Positions 59,534 to 64,000 of a stretch of DNA of 64,000 nt are shown here, piece after piece. The DNA comes from Rummeliibacillus stabekisii (GTDB lineage: Bacteria > Bacillota > Bacilli > Bacillales_A > Planococcaceae). Each line of letters begins with the position of its first letter. The first letter of the stretch is position 1. Below the pieces are notes generated by a model. It was not told the origin of the DNA, did no database searches, and worked only from the letters and a program-made list of their open reading frames with translations. The stretch lies in the NCBI RefSeq assembly GCF_007988965.1, contig NZ_BJVD01000001.1, positions 496,001 through 560,000 of the forward strand, in the 5' to 3' direction. The position numbers and the translations under genes are program-made.

Positions 59534-59574
59534 AAAAAAAGAGAATCGAGAAATTTTTCTCGACCTCTTTTTTT
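59534..59574 (-). terminator. Terminator of hisS-aspS
   Basis: A long stem (AGAG, TCGAGAAA / TTTTTCTCGA, CTCT) flanked by A and T tracts, just past the aspS stop. Confidence 0.9.
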
Positions 59575-59591
59575 ATCACTTTTAGGTTTAA

Positions 59592-61370
59592 TTATAATTC
59601 ATCCGCAAGTGTTTTTGTTTTAATATGAAGTTCATCTAATTGCGCTTCTGATACTTCGCTTGGCGCTTCAGTCATTAAGTCGCTAGCAGATGCTGTTTTA
59701 GGGAATGCAATGGTATCACGTAGATTATCGCGGCCAGCTAACAACATTACTAAACGGTCTAAGCCGAATGCAATCCCGCCGTGAGGAGGAACGCCGTATT
59801 CAAATGCATCCATCAGGAAACCAAACTGTTCATTCGCTTGTTCTTTTGTAAAACCAAGCACTTCGAACATTTTTTCTTGTAATTCTTTTTCGTAAATACG
59901 TAATGAACCGCCACCCAACTCGTAACCATTAAGAACGATATCATATGCTTGGGCACGTACTTCACCTGGAGCTGTCGCCATTTTTTCAAGATCTTCTTCA
60001 AATGGGCGTGTGAATGGATGGTGTGCTGCTGTATAGCGTCCTTCTTCTTCTGAGTACTCTAGCAGCGGCCAATCAGTGATCCAAAGGAATGCAAATTGAG
60101 ATTCATCAATTAGACCTAAATCTTTTCCTAATTTCTTACGAAGTGCACCAAGTGAATCTGCAACAACTGAACGTTTATCTGCTACAAATACTAGCGTATC
60201 ACCTGGCTCTGCACCCATGCGTTCCATTAGTTTTTGGCCAAATTCATCTTGGAAGAACTTGCCGATTGGGCCTGTTAAACCTTCTTCTGTTACTTTCATC
60301 CACGCTAAGCCTTTTGCTCCGTAGCGGCCAACGTATTTTGTCAATTCGTCTAAGTCTTTACGAGAATATTTGTCGTTGGCTCCTTTAATGTTCAAGCCTT
60401 TAACTTCATTGCCGGCTTCAACTGTTTGAGCAAATACTTTGAAGTTACAGCCTTCTACCACATCAGAAAGTTGGATTAACTCCAATCCAAAACGGACATC
60501 CGGCTTATCAGAGCCATAGCGAGCCATTGCTTCGTCATATTTCATGCGTTGGAATGGACGTGGGATTTCAATATCCTTAATATCTTTCATTACTTTTTGA
60601 ATCAATCGTTCATTTAAGTCTAAAATTTCCTCTTGCGTCATGAAACTCATTTCCATATCTATTTGCGTAAATTCAGGCTGTCTGTCAGCACGCAAGTCTT
60701 CATCACGGAAACAACGAGCAATTTGGAAGTACTTTTCAAAACCAGATACCATCAACAATTGTTTGAACAATTGAGGTGATTGAGGCAATGCATAAAATTC
60801 ACCTTCATGAACACGAGACGGCACAAGATAGTCACGCGCGCCTTCTGGAGTAGATTTTGTCAGAATTGGTGTTTCTACTTCCAAGAAACCTTCATCTTGC
60901 AGGAAGTTACGGATGACTTTTGTTACGTCTGAACGCATTTTAAATGTGTTATACATTACAGGACGGCGCAAATCTAAATAACGATATTTCAGACGCAAAT
61001 CCTCATTTACTACAATACGGTCCTCAATTTGGAATGGCGTTGTTTTGGCTTTATTAATTAATTCAACTTTGTCTACATAAACTTCAACCATACCTGTTTC
61101 CATATTTGGATTAATCATATCATCTGCACGGCGTTTTACTTCGCCTTCCACTTCGATTACATATTCTGTACGGAAGCTATCAGCTAAATCAAGCGCTTCT
61201 TGTGAGTTTTCTGGAGTAAATACGATTTGTACAATCCCTGAGCGGTCGCGCAAATCAATAAAAATCAAGCCGCCAAAATCTCTTCGGCGTTGTACCCATC
61301 CTTTTAAAACCACGCGCTCACCTGCATGTTCGCCGCGTAAAATACCACATTCATGTGTTCTTATAGCCAT
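59592..61370 (-). CDS. aspS: Aspartyl-tRNA synthetase
   Basis: Class IIb synthetase, 592 residues. It has an N-terminal OB anticodon-binding domain ([23 protein letters not shown]), motif 2 ([18 protein letters not shown]), the bacterial insertion domain and motif 3 ([15 protein letters not shown]). GGAGGAAAAG precedes the ATG. It lies 2 nt after hisS and is cotranscribed from the hisS T-box leader. Confidence 0.98.
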   Translation of the reverse strand: MAIRTHECGILRGEHAGERVVLKGWVQRRRDFGGLIFIDLRDRSGIVQIVFTPENSQEALDLADSFRTEYVIEVEGEVKRRADDMINPNMETGMVEVYVDKVELINKAKTTPFQIEDRIVVNEDLRLKYRYLDLRRPVMYNTFKMRSDVTKVIRNFLQDEGFLEVETPILTKSTPEGARDYLVPSRVHEGEFYALPQSPQLFKQLLMVSGFEKYFQIARCFRDEDLRADRQPEFTQIDMEMSFMTQEEILDLNERLIQKVMKDIKDIEIPRPFQRMKYDEAMARYGSDKPDVRFGLELIQLSDVVEGCNFKVFAQTVEAGNEVKGLNIKGANDKYSRKDLDELTKYVGRYGAKGLAWMKVTEEGLTGPIGKFFQDEFGQKLMERMGAEPGDTLVFVADKRSVVADSLGALRKKLGKDLGLIDESQFAFLWITDWPLLEYSEEEGRYTAAHHPFTRPFEEDLEKMATAPGEVRAQAYDIVLNGYELGGGSLRIYEKELQEKMFEVLGFTKEQANEQFGFLMDAFEYGVPPHGGIAFGLDRLVMLLAGRDNLRDTIAFPKTASASDLMTEAPSEVSEAQLDELHIKTKTLADEL

Positions 61371-61372
61371 CT

Positions 61373-62662
61373 TTACTTTTCCTCCATTTGCTTCTGCTTC
61401 TGTTTTGTTAAATATTCTACTAAATCGAAGAACGGCACTTTCTCTTGATCGCCTGTAGCCATATGTTTTACAGCCACTTGTTGTTCCGCTAATTCTGTTT
61501 CACCTAGCACGATAACCCATGTAGCCTGTTTTCGGTCGGCTGACTTCATTTGCGCTTTCATTTTGCGGTCCGTGTAATCAAGCTCTGTTGAAATGCCTTT
61601 TGCTCGGAATGAGCTAGCTAGCTCAACCGCTTTTAACTTCGCATCTTCATCCATAGCAACAATATACATATCTAACTGGTCTTCAATATTCAACTCTTTG
61701 CCTTCTGCTTCCAATGCTAGTAGCAAGCGTTCAATACTCATACCAAAACCAATACCTGGTGATTCAGGTCCACCAATTTCTTCTACTAAGCCGTTGTATC
61801 TTCCCCCACCACATAATGTTGTGATCGAACCAAAGCCTTTTGACGTACTCATAATTTCAAATGCTGTGTGATTGTAATAGTCTAATCCACGTACTAGGTT
61901 AGGATCCACTTCATAAGAGATGCCTAAGACATCTAAATACTGTTTTACTTTGTCGAAGTAATTCGCAGATTCTTCGTTTAAATAATCTGTCAATGCTGGA
62001 GCAGTCGCCATTAACGGATGATCATGATCTACCTTACAATCCAAAATACGTAAAGGATTTTTTTCTAATCGCGATTGGCAATCTTGGCAGAATTCATCAA
62101 TATGTGGCTTAAAATGATTAACTAGAGCTTCTCTGTGATTTGCACGTACCTCTTGATCCCCAAGTGAATTGATGACAAGCTTCACATCTTGAAGTCCTAC
62201 CTTGCTATAAATATTCATAGCTAGGGAAATTACTTCTGCATCAATAGCTGGGTCTTTGCTTCCAATTGCTTCTACACCAAATTGAACAAATTGGCGATAA
62301 CGACCAGCTTGTTGTCGTTCATAACGGAACATTGGCCCTAAATAAGATAGCTTAATCGGCTGATCTGGCTGGCCAAACATTTTATGTTCTACATATGATC
62401 TAACAACACCTGCTGTACCTTCTGGGCGCAATGTTAATGAACGATCCCCTCTATCTTTAAACGTATACATTTCCTTTTGTACGATATCAGTGGTGTCACC
62501 TACGCTACGCGTATACAATTCAGTACTTTCAAAAATTGGTGTGCGGATTTCTGGATAGCGGTAAAGATGACATAGCTCACGGATAATCTCCTCAACTTTT
62601 TGCCATTTTTCTGTTACACCAGGTAATAAATCCTGCGTACCTCTAGGAACTTTAAAATTCAT
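61373..62662 (-). CDS. hisS: Histidyl-tRNA synthetase
   Basis: Class IIa synthetase, 429 residues. It starts [15 protein letters not shown]; motif 2 is [15 protein letters not shown], the His-A loop [15 protein letters not shown], and motif 3 [15 protein letters not shown]. The ATG at 62662 has AAAGGAG upstream; the open frame to 62695 is not supported. Controlled by the T-box leader upstream. Confidence 0.98.
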   Translation of the reverse strand: MNFKVPRGTQDLLPGVTEKWQKVEEIIRELCHLYRYPEIRTPIFESTELYTRSVGDTTDIVQKEMYTFKDRGDRSLTLRPEGTAGVVRSYVEHKMFGQPDQPIKLSYLGPMFRYERQQAGRYRQFVQFGVEAIGSKDPAIDAEVISLAMNIYSKVGLQDVKLVINSLGDQEVRANHREALVNHFKPHIDEFCQDCQSRLEKNPLRILDCKVDHDHPLMATAPALTDYLNEESANYFDKVKQYLDVLGISYEVDPNLVRGLDYYNHTAFEIMSTSKGFGSITTLCGGGRYNGLVEEIGGPESPGIGFGMSIERLLLALEAEGKELNIEDQLDMYIVAMDEDAKLKAVELASSFRAKGISTELDYTDRKMKAQMKSADRKQATWVIVLGETELAEQQVAVKHMATGDQEKVPFFDLVEYLTKQKQKQMEEK

Positions 62663-62713
62663 AGTAGAACTCCTTTCTATTTTAAAAAAGATCAACTAGT
62701 GCTTAATCCTAAC

Positions 62714-62993
62714 AAAAAAGGCCCTCGCCCCCTGCATAAATGCAAGGGACGAGAGCTCTATAGCTTCCGCGGTTCCACCCTAGTTGATCTAGTATAATGA
62801 CTAAATCCTCTCAAATCGGATAACGGCCGATTCCGTTTCCCCCTACTAGAACCATGTCCGTTCGAAGAAAAGCCTCTCAAGTGTTATTCACAAATCAGTA
62901 CGATGGAAAAGCTTGCAGCCACGGCTTATTCCTCTCTAAAAAGTACTTGCTGATTGTTACTTTCTTGGTCTTTGGCGATCAATTTTTTAGATA
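62714..62993 (-). promoter_or_regulatory. T-box riboswitch of hisS-aspS
   Basis: The T-box AGGGTGGAACCGCGG is at 62767-62781, followed by a strong terminator stem (62722-62754) and six T residues. A CAC triplet in the AATAACACTTGAG segment is the likely His specifier. The leader precedes hisS and should sense uncharged tRNA-His. Confidence 0.93.
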
Positions 62994-62999
62994 ATACTT

Positions 63000-63027
63000 A
63001 TAATATCATTTCTAAGGAATATGTCAA
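63000..63027 (-). promoter_or_regulatory. Promoter of the hisS-aspS T-box transcript
   Basis: TTGACA (63022-63027), a 16-bp spacer and TATTAT (63000-63005) on the minus strand. The region 63028-63230 is very AT-rich and holds no gene; it should contain the promoter of the divergent SH3b gene, but only a TACAAT -10-like box is visible. Confidence 0.75.
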
Positions 63028-63230
63028 CTATTGCTCTATCTTTGTTTGATCTAGGTTTTCTTGTATATTTTATATTTTTTTATCATCAAAATTTTAACAA
63101 AATTTAAAAGCTGTATTTATGAAGTTTTCCCGAAAGATGTGGAATAAAGGAAAAATTTTTTATTAAACTATCAAAAAAGTTGTAGTTTTTTATGACTTTT
63201 CATCTTACAATGTAGAAAAGGAGGAAAAAC

Positions 63231-64000
63231 ATGGATACTAATAATCGAAAGAAAGCGACCATTGTCACACTTTGCTTATTGCTAGTGTTTTCATTATTTG
63301 CAGTCATACCAAAAGCAGAAGCTGCTACAGTAAAATTGAAGGTGACAGCGAATGCTTTAAATGTACGAAATGCACCAACTACGTCTAAATCACGTGTCCT
63401 TTTTAGCATCAAAAAAAATACTGTTGTCACCAAATTATCCAAAAAGGGTTCATGGTATAAAGTAAAGTACAAAAATAAAACAGGTTGGGCTTCAGCTACT
63501 TATTTAAAAGTGGTCAAGCAGACACTACAGCCTCTTAGCAACACAACAAAAGTAGTTTTATCCAAAACAAATGACCTAAACATTCGCAAGAGTAACACTA
63601 CTTCTTCTACAATAGTTGGAAAAATGCAAAAGGGAGAAAGTGCAACCTATAAGGCTAAAAAAGGCGATTGGGTACAAATTAGTAAAGGATCTATTACTGG
63701 GTGGGTAAGCGCTGCTTATGTAACTATTTCTACTAAACCTTCTCTGACAGCAGCTGCAGCTAATTATTATTTCGCGGTGACAGCAAATTCTTTATCTGTA
63801 CGTGCTGAACCTTATGCCGATTCTAAGCTGCTCACTTATGTAAAAAAGAATGAATCTCTTTTAATTTCACGAATTGCCAGCAATGGGTGGATTGAGGTTA
63901 CTTATAAAACAGGAAAAAAAGGCTGGGTACTTTCAAAATACGGCAAACAGCAAAAGAAAGAACCAATTACAAATTCTGTTACAATTGTTGTGCCTGAACA
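63231..64000 (+). CDS. Exported SH3b-repeat protein, probable cell-wall amidase (partial)
   Basis: The first 256 codons are visible; no stop is reached. A signal peptide ends at AEA/A (residues 31/32). Three bacterial SH3 repeats follow at about residues 35-95, 105-165 and 180-240, each with an LNVR/LNIR/LSVR start and a GW.(S/L) end. AAAGGAGG lies 6 nt before the ATG. In B. subtilis the gene next to hisS, yrvJ, codes for an SH3b N-acetylmuramoyl-L-alanine amidase, so an amidase domain likely follows outside the window. Confidence 0.88.
   Translation, partial: MDTNNRKKATIVTLCLLLVFSLFAVIPKAEAATVKLKVTANALNVRNAPTTSKSRVLFSIKKNTVVTKLSKKGSWYKVKYKNKTGWASATYLKVVKQTLQPLSNTTKVVLSKTNDLNIRKSNTTSSTIVGKMQKGESATYKAKKGDWVQISKGSITGWVSAAYVTISTKPSLTAAAANYYFAVTANSLSVRAEPYADSKLLTYVKKNESLLISRIASNGWIEVTYKTGKKGWVLSKYGKQQKKEPITNSVTIVVPE

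Overview
The window looks like a chromosomal segment of a low-GC, endospore-forming member of the Bacillales. Gene order follows the Bacillus subtilis yqeG-comE-rpsT-gpr-lepA-hrcA-dnaK-dnaJ and aspS-hisS / recD2-alaS / yrrM-greA neighbourhoods. Sporulation genes (gpr, spoIIP, an uninterrupted sigK) and the style of the proteins point to a Planococcaceae/Caryophanaceae spore former (Lysinibacillus/Rummeliibacillus-like). The genus is an inference. Most genes are on the minus strand. I see no rRNA, tRNA, CRISPR array, prophage or insertion sequence.

Layout: (1) 1-5.7 kb: heat-shock cluster hrcA-grpE-dnaK with a perfect CIRCE operator; dnaJ is cut by the window edge and separated from dnaK by a terminator and its own promoter; hemW lies upstream. 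(2) 5.8-8.8 kb: accessory block between hemW and lepA with an orphan lipoprotein, a kinase-like phosphotransferase and an HpaB-family flavin monooxygenase that has a sigma-K-like promoter. (3) 8.9-13.3 kb: lepA, spoIIP, gpr, rpsT. (4) 13.4-25.8 kb: a DHA2 drug/proton antiporter, holA, a GrpB-family protein, yqzM, comEC-EB-EA, and the yqeM-rsfS-yqeK-nadD-yhbY-aroE-yqeH-yqeG operon. (5) 26-31.9 kb: psd/pssA (phosphatidylethanolamine synthesis), sigK, a previously unlisted 25-codon ORF, mtnN, a YrrS-like protein, greA, udk. (6) 31.9-48.1 kb: trhP1/trhP2/trmR (wobble uridine hydroxylation/methylation), mltG, two tandem DUF1292 genes, ruvX, ireB, T-box-controlled alaS, recD2, a TPR protein, mnmA with its cysteine desulfurase, cymR, rarA. 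(7) 48.1-51.3 kb: an ABC exporter pair and tcdA. (8) 51.4-59.0 kb: an N-acetylglucosamine catabolic cluster nagP-nagA-nagR-SIS-ptsH-ptsI-nagB that carries the general PTS proteins HPr and Enzyme I, with a NagR-type palindrome and a cre-like site over the promoter. (9) 59.1-64 kb: a 6S RNA gene, aspS, hisS with a T-box leader, and the start of an SH3b-repeat exported protein.

Functionally the segment joins protein quality control, spore germination and late mother-cell control, natural transformation, ribosome assembly, tRNA charging and modification (MnmA, TrhP/TrmR, TcdA), cysteine/sulfur control and amino-sugar use. I found no clear novel multi-gene system. The most interesting items are a cysteine-desulfurase leader with two mutually exclusive hairpins, possible ATT start codons for pro-sigma-K and ComEC, the sigma-K-like promoter of the HpaB gene, a small unannotated membrane peptide, and the embedding of ptsHI in the nag operon.
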